A DNA stretch of 64,000 nt from Fimadaptatus sp948467645 (lineage in GTDB: Bacteria > Bacillota > Clostridia > Christensenellales > Aristaeellaceae): NCBI GenBank assembly GCA_948467645.1, contig CAOKFD010000005.1, positions 13,656 through 77,655 of the forward strand, in the 5' to 3' direction. Position numbers and translations under genes: made by a program. Shown here piece after piece: positions 40,366 through 48,975 of this stretch. The notes under the pieces are model-generated. The model did no database searches, had not been told where the DNA came from, and saw only the letters and a program-made list of their open reading frames with translations. The stretch's first letter is position 1. The number at the start of each line of letters is the position of its first letter.

Positions 40366-41700
40366 ATGAAGCGATTGAAGATAAGCAGTGTCAGCATATG
40401 GGGCATGGTCATTGGCATTTTGGTTGGAATGCTGTTTTTAGCGATTTCCTACTTCGGCAATGAAGAATTCCAGGCGTTCGAAGATGCGACTGAAAAATGT
40501 ATTCTCTGTGAAAAGGCTGCAAAGGACTTGCAGGACGGGTCGGACTACCTGACTGAGCAGGTGCGGCTGTACGCCATGACCGGCCAAAAGAATTACATGG
40601 ACGCGTACTTTACCGAGGCCGATTCCACCTGCCGCCGCGAAAAGGCGCTGGAACAGCTTCGCAATGACTTTGCCGGAACGGACGCTTTTGCCGCGCTTCA
40701 ATCAGCATTGGACTACTCACAGAAGCTTATGGCCACGGAATACTATTCCATGCGCCTTGTGTCCGAGGCGAAAAACTTTGAGTTTTCAGAATGGCCTATC
40801 GAAGTTCAGACTGTAACGCTTTCGGCTAACGATCAGGCGCTTTCGGCCGATGAGAAAATAGATTTGGCGCAGAAGATGGTATGCGATAACACATATCAAA
40901 ATATGTGCTCTGAAATAGACAATAAAATAACGGAGTGCATGAACAGCCTGATACAGCAGACACAGGCTCAGCAATTGCGTTCATCGGCAATATTTTCAGA
41001 TATGTACCGCACGCAGGAAATCGGCATACTGATATTGATGCTTATAATGCTGGCGATGTGCATTATGGTGCGGAAGCTGATTGTGGTGCCGCTGCTGAAG
41101 TACAACGAGAACATTCGCCGCGGCGAGACGTTCGATGTTGACGGCGCTGAGGAGCTTCAGATTCTGGCTGAGACTTATAATCAGGTGTATATGGAAAATC
41201 AGGAAGCGCAGCTGCTGACTCAACATAAGGCCGAACACGACTCGCTCACCGATCTGCTTAACCGCGGGTCGTTCGATAAGATACTCAAGATTTATGAAGC
41301 CAATGGCAGCAGCTTTGCGCTGATAATAATTGACGTGGACTCGTTCAAGTCCATTAACGATACCTATGGCCATGCGGAGGGCGACGCCATACTTAAAAGC
41401 GTAGCCGCTCTCCTGGTCAACGCATTCCGCAGTGTTGACCATGTGTTCCGCATCGGCGGCGATGAGTTTGCCGTAATCATGATCGACATGAACAGCGGAT
41501 TGCAATACACCATCCGCAACAAGATCGATGCGATAAACAGTGCGCTCGCCTCGGAAGCCACTAGGCTTCAGCACGTATCGTTAAGCGCGGGTGCGGCCTT
41601 CTCCGACAGGCCCAAGCCGAACGGCAATATATTCGAGGCCGCAGATCAGGCGCTGTACCAGCGCAAGTCTAACGGCAAATCCGGATGCAGTTTCTACTAA
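40366..41700 (+). CDS. Membrane-bound diguanylate cyclase (GGDEF)
   Basis: A 444-residue enzyme that makes cyclic di-GMP. One membrane helix at residues 8-28 (VSIWGMVIGILVGMLFLAI), a helical extracellular sensor of about 180 residues, a second helix (IGILILMLIMLAMCIMV), a HAMP-like linker and a C-terminal GGDEF domain. DSLTDLLNRGSFDKIL opens the domain and RIGGDEFAVIM is the active site near residue 364. RSVD, five residues before GGDEF, is the RxxD inhibitory site. All key residues are intact. ATG 40366 is used; GTG 40351 is in frame but abuts GGGGAG. A weak terminator follows at 41734. Confidence 0.88.
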   Translation: MKRLKISSVSIWGMVIGILVGMLFLAISYFGNEEFQAFEDATEKCILCEKAAKDLQDGSDYLTEQVRLYAMTGQKNYMDAYFTEADSTCRREKALEQLRNDFAGTDAFAALQSALDYSQKLMATEYYSMRLVSEAKNFEFSEWPIEVQTVTLSANDQALSADEKIDLAQKMVCDNTYQNMCSEIDNKITECMNSLIQQTQAQQLRSSAIFSDMYRTQEIGILILMLIMLAMCIMVRKLIVVPLLKYNENIRRGETFDVDGAEELQILAETYNQVYMENQEAQLLTQHKAEHDSLTDLLNRGSFDKILKIYEANGSSFALIIIDVDSFKSINDTYGHAEGDAILKSVAALLVNAFRSVDHVFRIGGDEFAVIMIDMNSGLQYTIRNKIDAINSALASEATRLQHVSLSAGAAFSDRPKPNGNIFEAADQALYQRKSNGKSGCSFY

Positions 41701-41733
41701 GATTAATTGGCAATTGTACATGGCGAACATTTT

Positions 41734-41764
41734 GGAACTGTCTGAAAAGGCAGTCCTTTTTATT
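41734..41764 (+). terminator. Terminator after the diguanylate cyclase
   Basis: GGAACTGTC pairs with GGCAGTCC (one bulged A) and is followed by TTTTTATT. Confidence 0.65.
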
Positions 41765-41858
41765 GGCTTCCAGTCAAAATTGTGCTGTACAATAAAAGTT
41801 GACATAAGGAACTCAAAGAGCCAATATATAGAAAAGGACAAACAGGAAGCAAGAAAAG

Positions 41859-42089
41859 ATGGCTCGGAACCAACGAAAATACAACACGAAATATAATGTG
41901 CAGGCCGTAAAGCTATCGAATGAAATAGGATCATCGAAAGCAGCCGTCGAGACCATACCGATACTCGCAATGACGGCAAACACGTTTGCCGCCGGCAAAA
42001 AGCGTTGCCGCGACGCCGGTATAAGCGGTTACATTGCAAAGCCGATTGATGTTGAGGCGATCGCAGCGACGCTTGAGGACAACACCTGA
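41859..42089 (+). pseudogene. Chimeric ORF: IS3-type transposase start joined to receiver-domain end
   Basis: A 76-codon open frame made of two unrelated parts. Codons 1-30 (MARNQRKYNTKYNVQAVKLS, then NEIGSSKAA) read like the start of an IS3-family OrfA helix-turn-helix protein. From about codon 31 (41949) on, TIPILAMTANTFA and AGISGYIAKPIDVEAIAATL are the beta4-to-alpha5 end of a CheY-like receiver, with the conserved Thr and Lys but no phosphoacceptor Asp. The join is in frame. It looks like a deletion scar after insertion of a mobile element into a hybrid-kinase or response-regulator gene. Whether it is expressed is unknown; TTGACA at 41799-41804 has no good -10 partner. The rest of 41701-42268 holds a terminator and the control region below. 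Confidence 0.7.
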
Positions 42090-42163
42090 CGCTGTAATCA
42101 GCGACTACTCCCCTGCTTTGAGATTCGTAATTGAGCAAGTTGGGCACATATAAAGACTATTCT

Positions 42164-42209
42164 AAGACTGTCAAACGCAGATATGTTATTTGATGCGTTT
42201 GACAGTCTT
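42164..42209. repeat. Perfect 16-bp inverted repeat over the isomerase promoter
   Basis: Arms 42164-42179 and 42194-42209 (AAGACTGTCAAACGCA and its complement) with 14 bases between. The right arm contains the promoter's TTGACA. No T run follows, so an operator or an mRNA/DNA cruciform element fits better than a terminator. Confidence 0.65.
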
Positions 42210-42227
42210 GCTCATATGTGCTATACT
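42199..42227 (+). promoter_or_regulatory. Promoter of the two sugar isomerase genes
   Basis: TTGACA (42199-42204), 17-base spacer, TATACT (42222-42227) with TGC before it (extended -10). Confidence 0.75.
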
Positions 42228-42268
42228 CATCCCGTAAGTGCTCATTATGATTTTGAAAGGTATTTGGC

Positions 42269-43252
42269 ATGATAAGGCTGTTCAACATGACCACCGATCA
42301 GTATGACCTCGCACGATTCAGTAGTGCGGACGATTTGCGTGAGTTTACGTGTTCGCATGGTTTGGATGGTATTGAGGTTCTGCCTATCGGAAAGCCGGAT
42401 AGTCTTAGTTGGATACCGCCCGAACTTGTGCCGGGAATACACCTAAGCTATTATAACAGCTGGTACGATGCGTATATTGGCGATGAGGAGAAAGTTATCG
42501 CTGAATATGGCAGTCTGGCAGAGGCAGAGCGCATACTGGGAGGGCCTGCGCGAGAAATCGCTTTACGGCTGCGGGCGCAGTTGGATTTTTGTCAAAAGCT
42601 AGGCGTAAAGTACGTCGTATGGCATGTGGGCAATATAACGCTTAGCGAGACTGCGGCGTGCCGTTTCGAGCATGACAGTGCATCCGTCATAAGCGCCGCA
42701 ATTGAGATTATCAATGCTGCGTTGGATGGACAAAAGTATAGCTTTGACTTTTTAGTTGAGAATCTGTGGGGGCCGGGCTTTACTTTTACAGAGCCGGAGC
42801 TTACGCGCACATTGCTGGAAGGCATTGAATACCCGCGCAAAGGCATAATGCTGGACGTTGGACATCTGATGCACACGGGCAGTATGAACGTTGATACGCC
42901 TGAGCAGGGCGTTGCATACGTCCATAAATGGCTGGATGTGCATGGCGACATGTGCCGGTATATTCGCGGAGTGCACCTGCACTGTGGCGCAAGCGGCGCG
43001 TTTATGCGGCGGTTGGCGCAGAAACCGCCTGTACCTACCGGCAGTTATTTTGACAAGCTGTGCGCCATATATGAAAGCGTACTTAAACTTGACCCGCATA
43101 TTCCCTTGGTTTGCCCCGGCGTGCGCGAATTGATAGATCGCATTTCGCCTGAATACCTCACGTATGAGTTCCTAACGTCTGACAGAGCACAGCACTCGGC
43201 GTACATTGATGCGCAGAATGCTGCTTTAGGATATATACCGCCGCATAGCTGA
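42269..43252 (+). CDS. Sugar phosphate isomerase/epimerase-like TIM-barrel protein
   Basis: A 327-residue protein of the xylose-isomerase-like (AP endonuclease 2) superfamily. GIHLSYYNSWYD, YVVWHVGN, FLVENLWGPGF, GIMLDVGHLMHTG and RGVHLHCGASG are the successive strands that usually carry metal-binding His, Glu and Asp. It probably isomerises or epimerises a sugar or sugar acid; the substrate cannot be read. AAAGG precedes the ATG. The second isomerase follows 46 bases later, so they likely form one operon. Confidence 0.75.
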   Translation: MIRLFNMTTDQYDLARFSSADDLREFTCSHGLDGIEVLPIGKPDSLSWIPPELVPGIHLSYYNSWYDAYIGDEEKVIAEYGSLAEAERILGGPAREIALRLRAQLDFCQKLGVKYVVWHVGNITLSETAACRFEHDSASVISAAIEIINAALDGQKYSFDFLVENLWGPGFTFTEPELTRTLLEGIEYPRKGIMLDVGHLMHTGSMNVDTPEQGVAYVHKWLDVHGDMCRYIRGVHLHCGASGAFMRRLAQKPPVPTGSYFDKLCAIYESVLKLDPHIPLVCPGVRELIDRISPEYLTYEFLTSDRAQHSAYIDAQNAALGYIPPHS

Positions 43253-43298
43253 CAGGCGTGTGCGCAGATATATTGATACTACAATGGAGGAATTGAAA

Positions 43299-44147
43299 AT
43301 GAAGTTTTCGCTGTTTACAGTAATGGTTCCCGCATGGTCGCCGGAAGAAGTTGTCAAGAAGCTCAAGGAATACGGCTACGACGGCGTTGAATGGCGCGTA
43401 AGGGATGTGCCCAAGGCCGCACCCGATCCCATGCCTGCACGCGATCAGCTGTTCTGGCAGTACAATCGCGCTACGCTGGACATCGATAACATAGCTGAGG
43501 ACGCTGCGCGCGCCGCCAAGCTTTGCGATGAGAACGGCCTGGAGAAGCTGTCTTTGGCTTCCTACCTCATGCCGCGCGAACTGGACAAGGTGGAAGCGCT
43601 GCTGGCCGCCGCTTCGGATAACGGCTTTAAGATGATTCGCCTGTTCCCGGACAGCTACAAGGGCGACGTTCCCTATCGCGAGCTGTTCTCGGATGTGCGC
43701 TCCAAGCTGTTCACGGTAGAGCGCTTATGCAAGAAGTACGGTGTACAGGCCAACCTTGAAATACACATGAATACCATCATACCCAGCGCCAGCGCCGCGT
43801 ACCGCCTGATCGAGGGCATGGACGAAGACTTGATCGGCGTTGTATTTGACGCGGGCAACATGGTATACGAGGGCTTTGAGAACTATCAGTTCGGCATGGA
43901 GCTACTCGATCGCCATGTGCACCATGTACATATTAAGGACTCCACTTGGGCACCCAACAAGGAAGGCAAGCTGGCTCCCGGATTTGCGGAAATCGGCAAG
44001 GGCGTTGTCAATTACGAAAAGCTGTTTGATGCGCTGCACAAGATCGGTTATGACAACTACCTGTCGTTCGAGGACTTCTCCGTTTCCAAGTCCGACGACG
44101 ATAAGCTTCGTGACAATCTGGCATTCATCAAGGAAAAACTCGGATAA
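43299..44147 (+). CDS. Sugar phosphate isomerase/epimerase (xylose-isomerase-like TIM barrel)
   Basis: A 282-residue protein of the same superfamily. YDGVEWRVRD gives the first Glu, ANLEIHMNTIIPSA the second, GVVFDAGNMVYEG the Asp, HHVHIKDSTWAP the His-Lys-Asp strand, and YLSFEDFSVS the last acidic residue. The layout resembles 3-dehydroshikimate dehydratase/IolE-like and tagatose-type epimerases. ATG 43299 follows TGGAGG at normal distance; GTG 43260 belongs to a longer frame without a signal. Confidence 0.82.
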   Translation: MKFSLFTVMVPAWSPEEVVKKLKEYGYDGVEWRVRDVPKAAPDPMPARDQLFWQYNRATLDIDNIAEDAARAAKLCDENGLEKLSLASYLMPRELDKVEALLAAASDNGFKMIRLFPDSYKGDVPYRELFSDVRSKLFTVERLCKKYGVQANLEIHMNTIIPSASAAYRLIEGMDEDLIGVVFDAGNMVYEGFENYQFGMELLDRHVHHVHIKDSTWAPNKEGKLAPGFAEIGKGVVNYEKLFDALHKIGYDNYLSFEDFSVSKSDDDKLRDNLAFIKEKLG

Positions 44148-44156
44148 GGAAGCAAT

Positions 44157-44195
44157 ATTTAAGCCACCCGCCAATGGGTGGCTTAAATTATATTA
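44157..44195. terminator. Bidirectional terminator between isomerase and secreted protein genes
   Basis: AAGCCACCC/GGGTGGCTT (44161-44169 with 44176-44184), with TTTAA on one side and TTAAATTATATT on the other. Confidence 0.85.
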
Positions 44196-44198
44196 TCA

Positions 44199-45107
44199 TC
44201 AGTATTCGTAGCTATCGCACATGTGCTTTTTCAGTACGCAATCAACCACATAATTGCCTTTCGACGTAAGCAAGTACCAGCACAGATTGTAATCATCATT
44301 TTCAGAAAGCCAGTTGGAATATATCAATCCGGCGTAATATAAGACCGTATCGCTTTCGCGGGTGCTGTTCGCCATTGTTATGGCTTCATTCAGCGGCATC
44401 GGCGATATATCCTGATCTGAATATGACCAGTCGTGCCATTGCAGCGTAAGGCCGGACAGTCCGTCAACGCCTATGTGCGCCATTACGACTTCACCCTGAA
44501 TTGGTATGCCGTCACTGCTTAGATGTGCAAAGCGGAAGCTATGCATAGTCTTCGACTCGTATTCTTTTTCATATTCAGAATCGCTCATCCAGCGATCAGT
44601 CGCATTATTCCAACGCATTGCTGCCAATTGCGCCGGGTCTTGTGTGGTCAGCCATTGCGCATCTATCACGCCTTCGAGTATTGCCTTAGTTACTATAATG
44701 CTCTCGCTGGGCAATATATTCATTGCGGGCGCGGCGTATTCGGCACCGCGTTCGCCGGTTATCATGGGATTGTAATACCAGAATTCATCATCCTCCAGAT
44801 TTAGCGAAGCATGTTTGTATTCCCACGGCTGTTCACCGCCAAGGCTGCGATAAGTTACATTGTCGGAATCGTCATCATCATTTTGCATCCAGCCTTCGGT
44901 CATCAATCTGTTAAGAACCGACGCTACATCGAGCAGCGACTGGCCGCGGCGTACGTTGGCCGGATAGTAATTTTCACCGTCTGAATCGGGCAACTGTGCA
45001 TTTTCGGCAAGCGTTATGTGCGACCATGATGTGTCCTGATCGGCGCTTACCGTAATGGCGCTGAACATCATTAGCGTTGAGATGAGCAGACAAATAAGCT
45101 TTTTCAT
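44199..45107 (-). CDS. Secreted protein of unknown function next to a two-component system
   Basis: A 302-residue exported protein: signal peptide MKKLICLLISTLMMFSAIT with cleavage near VSA. The mature part is acidic and Trp/Tyr rich, with a NDDDDSDN loop and no domain I recognise. ATG 45107 is set by GGGAGGG a few bases upstream; the longer frame to 45272 overlaps the upstream gene. It follows the two-component operon by 58 bases, so it may be its last gene or target. Confidence 0.75.
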   Translation of the reverse strand: MKKLICLLISTLMMFSAITVSADQDTSWSHITLAENAQLPDSDGENYYPANVRRGQSLLDVASVLNRLMTEGWMQNDDDDSDNVTYRSLGGEQPWEYKHASLNLEDDEFWYYNPMITGERGAEYAAPAMNILPSESIIVTKAILEGVIDAQWLTTQDPAQLAAMRWNNATDRWMSDSEYEKEYESKTMHSFRFAHLSSDGIPIQGEVVMAHIGVDGLSGLTLQWHDWSYSDQDISPMPLNEAITMANSTRESDTVLYYAGLIYSNWLSENDDYNLCWYLLTSKGNYVVDCVLKKHMCDSYEY

Positions 45108-45165
45108 TATATTCCCTCCCTTTCTGTACCTGAATTTTAGCATGGCTTTGTATCGAAACTGTAAC

Positions 45166-45837
45166 TTAGCTTGCCGAAAGCGAGTAGGATATAAGTCCCA
45201 CGTTCGGCATTGTAACAACCGTAACTGTATAGAATGTACCCGAAATTGCAGCCGATTGAGACATAATGCCATTTCGCGACGCTGAGCCGGTGCTTTCTTT
45301 TATGGAATCATAGCCCCAATATGCGGCAAAGCGCCTAAGCAGTTCCATTAGCGATACATTGCTTAGCCATTGTGCTAGTTCATCAGGGGTGCATTGATAC
45401 TCTATTACAAGGCAGCGATCGCTCTGCACATCTAAAATGGTATGCGTCCTAACTTCAGATGAGTCCTGCTCTGAATCAATGTACTCATAGCGGGCTGTAT
45501 ATCCTTTAGGCAGGATAGTAAGATATTTCGACCGCACATTTGATGCGGTTGCTGCCGCGGGAATTAAGTCTGCTTTGCACAATTCACTCAGAAGGCCGAA
45601 CAAACTATCGTCAGATTGTTCGGTGATTACGGCGGTTATATTTGTCGCGCCGTTTCGGTAAGCATTAAGCGCGATTGCACGGTTTCGCAGTGTGCCGCTG
45701 TATTCGTAATGTGCATCGTCATCAACCTGCCATACATGCGTGCCGAATATGTCCTGAAGTGCGGCGACTCCAAATGGCAAAGCTAAACCTGCAATCAAGG
45801 CAACCGCAAGAATAAGTATCCGTATACGTTTAGTCAT
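45166..45837 (-). CDS. Secreted or membrane-anchored protein coupled to the histidine kinase
   Basis: A 223-residue protein with an N-terminal hydrophobic segment (RILILAVALIAGLALPFG) that is a signal peptide or anchor. The rest is globular and unknown. ATG 45837 lies inside the last codons of the kinase gene, 9 bases after GAGG, so translation is coupled. Being made in step with the kinase suggests an extracellular partner of the sensor. Confidence 0.72.
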   Translation of the reverse strand: MTKRIRILILAVALIAGLALPFGVAALQDIFGTHVWQVDDDAHYEYSGTLRNRAIALNAYRNGATNITAVITEQSDDSLFGLLSELCKADLIPAAATASNVRSKYLTILPKGYTARYEYIDSEQDSSEVRTHTILDVQSDRCLVIEYQCTPDELAQWLSNVSLMELLRRFAAYWGYDSIKESTGSASRNGIMSQSAAISGTFYTVTVVTMPNVGLISYSLSAS

Positions 45838-47113
45838 CGGCATTTACCTCATCAAGCAGCAGTATGGCGCATGTGCCTCGTCCCGGAGTGCTTTCAAATC
45901 GCAGTTCGCCGTTATGCGCTTTTGCGATTTCGGCGCACAGTGCCAAGCCTAATCCTGCGCCGCCCTGATCACGCGAGCGCGATTTATCCACGCGATAAAA
46001 AGGTTCGGTTATTCGCGTGAGTTCTTCCGGCGGCATTCCCCTGCCATTGTCGGTAACGGATATACATATGCGATTATTCTGCTGCATTTCTGCTACTTGC
46101 ACATTTGTGCCTCCTGACTTTAATGCGTTATCTATCAGGTTGTTAAGCAGTGTACTCAGCAGAGCATCGTCGCCTCGTACAAAATGTGGTTCCGTGTGGC
46201 ATTTGAGAGGCACACCGAATTCTTTTGCACGCAAAGCAACGATCTGACATACGTTCTCCACAAGCCAAGCTGCGGATATAATCTTAGTATCGATAGCGTC
46301 TTCATTCAGTAAAATCAGCTTCATCAGTTTTTCAGACATGTCGCTAAGCCGGCGGCCTTCCTTGAATATGTACTGGGCCGCCTGCATATTTTCATACTCG
46401 GCCATGCGGCCTGAACGAATAAGCTCCGCATGGCCCATTATCGCCGTAAGAGGCGTTTTTATCTCGTGCGATAATGCGGATATGAATCTATCGCGACGCT
46501 CCATTTGGCCTGTGAGCGCGTCGGTCATGCTGTTAAATGCCTGCGCCAATACGCCCGTTTCGCCCTCGCTCGGTTGTGCACGTATAGTGTAATCGCCATG
46601 TGCAATTTTTGCGCAGGTTTCGGCAAGCTGCTCAATCGGGCCCGTAAGTTCGTGGGCGATGGCTTTAAGCGCGGCTGCATATATTAACATCACGGATATG
46701 TATAGCACCGCATAATTTAGGAGCATCTTTCGCCGCGCTTCAAGTACATCCGCTATGCTTTGGTTTATAATAAACGAATAGGCGCGTCCGCTCAAAGTCA
46801 CGTTCATTGACAATGACATGGTGCTGCCATTCAGCACTATGCTATCCTCGCCTATATCTTCCGAAAGAGCGCAGTCTAACTGCTCAATTATATCGCATAC
46901 CATATTGTCGGTAAGCTCAATGCCCTGCAATGCGTAATTGGCCGTGGCCGCTTCAATTGCCTTGCGGGCATCGCCTCCGCGCGACTCAAGCGTATGCGCG
47001 GCTTGCGACAACTGATCCGAAAAAGTAATGCCTACTATCGCAGATGTAAGTATACCTAAAGCAATCGCCAGCACAGCCAAGCATGTGCAGGTAAGTTTAG
47101 CGCTTAGTTTCAT
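45830..47113 (-). CDS. Sensor histidine kinase
   Basis: A 427-residue membrane kinase. N-terminal helix (LTCTCLAVLAIALGILTSAIVG), an extracellular domain of about 110 residues, a second helix near residue 135 (LLNYAVLYISVMLIYAAALK), HAMP, then the H-box RFISALSHEIKTPLTAIMGH with the phospho-His. The ATPase has the N-box LLNNLIDNALKSG, G1 VTDNGRGMP, F-box EPFYRVDKSRSR and G2 GGAGLGLALCAEIAKAH. The start overlaps the regulator stop (ATGA). Confidence 0.93.
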   Translation of the reverse strand: MKLSAKLTCTCLAVLAIALGILTSAIVGITFSDQLSQAAHTLESRGGDARKAIEAATANYALQGIELTDNMVCDIIEQLDCALSEDIGEDSIVLNGSTMSLSMNVTLSGRAYSFIINQSIADVLEARRKMLLNYAVLYISVMLIYAAALKAIAHELTGPIEQLAETCAKIAHGDYTIRAQPSEGETGVLAQAFNSMTDALTGQMERRDRFISALSHEIKTPLTAIMGHAELIRSGRMAEYENMQAAQYIFKEGRRLSDMSEKLMKLILLNEDAIDTKIISAAWLVENVCQIVALRAKEFGVPLKCHTEPHFVRGDDALLSTLLNNLIDNALKSGGTNVQVAEMQQNNRICISVTDNGRGMPPEELTRITEPFYRVDKSRSRDQGGAGLGLALCAEIAKAHNGELRFESTPGRGTCAILLLDEVNADD

Positions 47114-47766
47114 ACATTACTGTCCAAGCGGTAGCCTATTCGATTTAGCGTGCGCAGTCTGCGCTCCCAACCGAGTTTTTTGCGCAGTCGCGTTATATGC
47201 AGATCGACGGTGCGCGTATCGCCGTTAAACTCGCCGCCCCATACCCTTTCGTATATAGTTTCCCGGAAAAGCGCACAATCGCGATTGTGCATCAGAAATT
47301 CGGCCAGTGCAAATTCGCGTGCAGTCAGCGTCACATCGTTTCCGGCACGCGTGGCTTTCTTTGCCTGAGTATCCAATTGCACGTCACCTAACTCCAATAT
47401 ACTGCTGCCGCCCCGGCGACGCATTACGGCGTCTATACGCGCCTTGAGCTCCATCATTTCAAAGGGCTTTACTATGTAATCGTCTGCGCCCAGACGCAGG
47501 CCTTTTACCTTATCCTCGACCGAGCCGCGAGCGGTTATAAAAATTACCGGCACTCCCATGGGCGCAAGCATATTCATAAGCTCAAACCCATCTGCGCCGG
47601 GCAGCATAACGTCCAAAAGCACCATATCCCAAGCGCAGTTTTCCTCCAGCATATCCGCCGCGCGTATGCCGTCATATGCGCATGTGCATATATGGCCGTC
47701 CTGCTCCAAGCCTTTTTGCATAAACGCTGCTATTGGCTTTTCGTCCTCTACAATCAGTATGCGCAC
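47110..47766 (-). CDS. OmpR/PhoB-type response regulator
   Basis: A 218-residue regulator. Receiver: acidic pocket in RILIVEDEKP, phosphoacceptor Asp in DMVLLDVMLPG, Thr in VIFITARG and Lys in DDYIVKPFEM. The C-terminal winged helix has LTAREFALAEFLM, TRTVDLHITRLRKKLG and the wing RIGYRL. It starts at GTG 47766 after AGGGGGG. First gene of regulator-kinase-secreted protein (and perhaps the next) on the reverse strand. Confidence 0.95.
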   Translation of the reverse strand: MRILIVEDEKPIAAFMQKGLEQDGHICTCAYDGIRAADMLEENCAWDMVLLDVMLPGADGFELMNMLAPMGVPVIFITARGSVEDKVKGLRLGADDYIVKPFEMMELKARIDAVMRRRGGSSILELGDVQLDTQAKKATRAGNDVTLTAREFALAEFLMHNRDCALFRETIYERVWGGEFNGDTRTVDLHITRLRKKLGWERRLRTLNRIGYRLDSNV

Positions 47767-47831
47767 GTAATCCCCCCTAACCCATATATATTAGAGCGCA
47801 GTTGTATCCGATTTGTTTCATGCATTATGCA

Positions 47832-47889
47832 AAATGTCGCCGCCGAACGGATTGCGCACAGGCAATCTTGTTTATCGGCGACGACATTT
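47832..47889 (-). terminator. Large hairpin after the aldo/keto reductase gene
   Basis: A 14-bp outer stem with one mismatch plus an inner GATTGC/GCAATC stem, followed on the reverse strand by ATTTTGCAT. It probably ends the dehydrogenase-GH42-reductase operon. Confidence 0.55.
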
Positions 47890-47910
47890 ACGTATCTATC
47901 TTATAATAGC

Positions 47911-48942
47911 CTATTTCTGCTGATCGGTATACTCGGCATACAGCTTACGATAGAATTTCAAGCTTTCAGTTATCAGCTCATAGGGCTTCAGATGGTAAGG
48001 ACAGCGCGTTGAGCATACGCCGCAATGTATGCAGTCCTCGACCTTGTCCATCTGCGCCTTGAACTCAGGCTGCATCCACGGGCCTATGGGCGAGCGTGTA
48101 AGCAGCTGTATAAGCCGCGACGCGTTGTTAAGCGGTATGCCCACGGGACAGGGCATACAATAGCCGCAACCGCGGCAGAAAGAACCTATCAGCTCCTTGC
48201 GGTCCTTTTCAATTACAGCCAGCAGTTCATCGTTTAGCGTTACGCCTTCGCGATCGGCCGCTAGGAATTCCTCCAGCTCGCTTTGACGTTGTATGCCGTA
48301 TATCGGCACTACGCCCTTATGCGCACGCATGAACGCATGTATCGCGCGCGCATTGGTGAGCAGGCCACCCGACAATGCCTTCATTGCGATAAAACCCATA
48401 CCGCTGCTTATGCACTTTTCGACCAGCTTTGTATCGTCTTCGGACGCGAGATAGCTGAACGGAAACTGCAGCGTATCGAAATTGCCGCTGTCGATGGCTT
48501 CGTTTGCGAATTTCAGCGAATGCTGGGTAAGGCCTATAAAGCGTATCTTGCCCTGCTGTTTGGCCTTTAGCGCCGCGTCGTACAGTCCGTCCGCACCGCC
48601 GGGCGCAATCGTGAACTGACGATTGTGGAACTGATAAACGTCTATATAGTCGGTCTTGAGCATACGCAGACTGGTCTCAAGGTCTTTCATATAATCCGCG
48701 CCGTTTTCAGCCGGAGACTTGGATGTTATCACGATGTTGTGGCGTACGTCAGAAAGCGCCTTGCCGATTTTCTCCTCGCTGTCGCTGTATGCGCGTGCGG
48801 TATCGAAGAAACGTACTCCATTGTCGTACGCACTGCGCAGCAACCGCACGCCATCCTCCATATTACAGCGCTGCACGGGCAGCGCGCCAAAAGATACCGA
48901 GGTAGCCTCCAGCCCGGTTTTACCGAGTATTATCTTATCCAT
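47911..48942 (-). CDS. Aldo/keto reductase with C-terminal [4Fe-4S] domain
   Basis: A 343-residue oxidoreductase. The AKR barrel has the catalytic Asp and Tyr in FFDTARAYSDSE, Lys in IVITSKSP and His in VYQFHNRQF. The last 100 residues carry CRGCGYCMPCPVGIP and CIHCGVCSTRCPY, two 4Fe-4S cluster sets. This architecture is common in anaerobes, with sugar or steroid-like carbonyl substrates proposed. It is the third gene after the dehydrogenase and GH42, so a sugar substrate is likely. Confidence 0.9.
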   Translation of the reverse strand: MDKIILGKTGLEATSVSFGALPVQRCNMEDGVRLLRSAYDNGVRFFDTARAYSDSEEKIGKALSDVRHNIVITSKSPAENGADYMKDLETSLRMLKTDYIDVYQFHNRQFTIAPGGADGLYDAALKAKQQGKIRFIGLTQHSLKFANEAIDSGNFDTLQFPFSYLASEDDTKLVEKCISSGMGFIAMKALSGGLLTNARAIHAFMRAHKGVVPIYGIQRQSELEEFLAADREGVTLNDELLAVIEKDRKELIGSFCRGCGYCMPCPVGIPLNNASRLIQLLTRSPIGPWMQPEFKAQMDKVEDCIHCGVCSTRCPYHLKPYELITESLKFYRKLYAEYTDQQK

Positions 48943-48975
48943 GTATTATGCTTCTCCTTTCGTACATTGATAATG

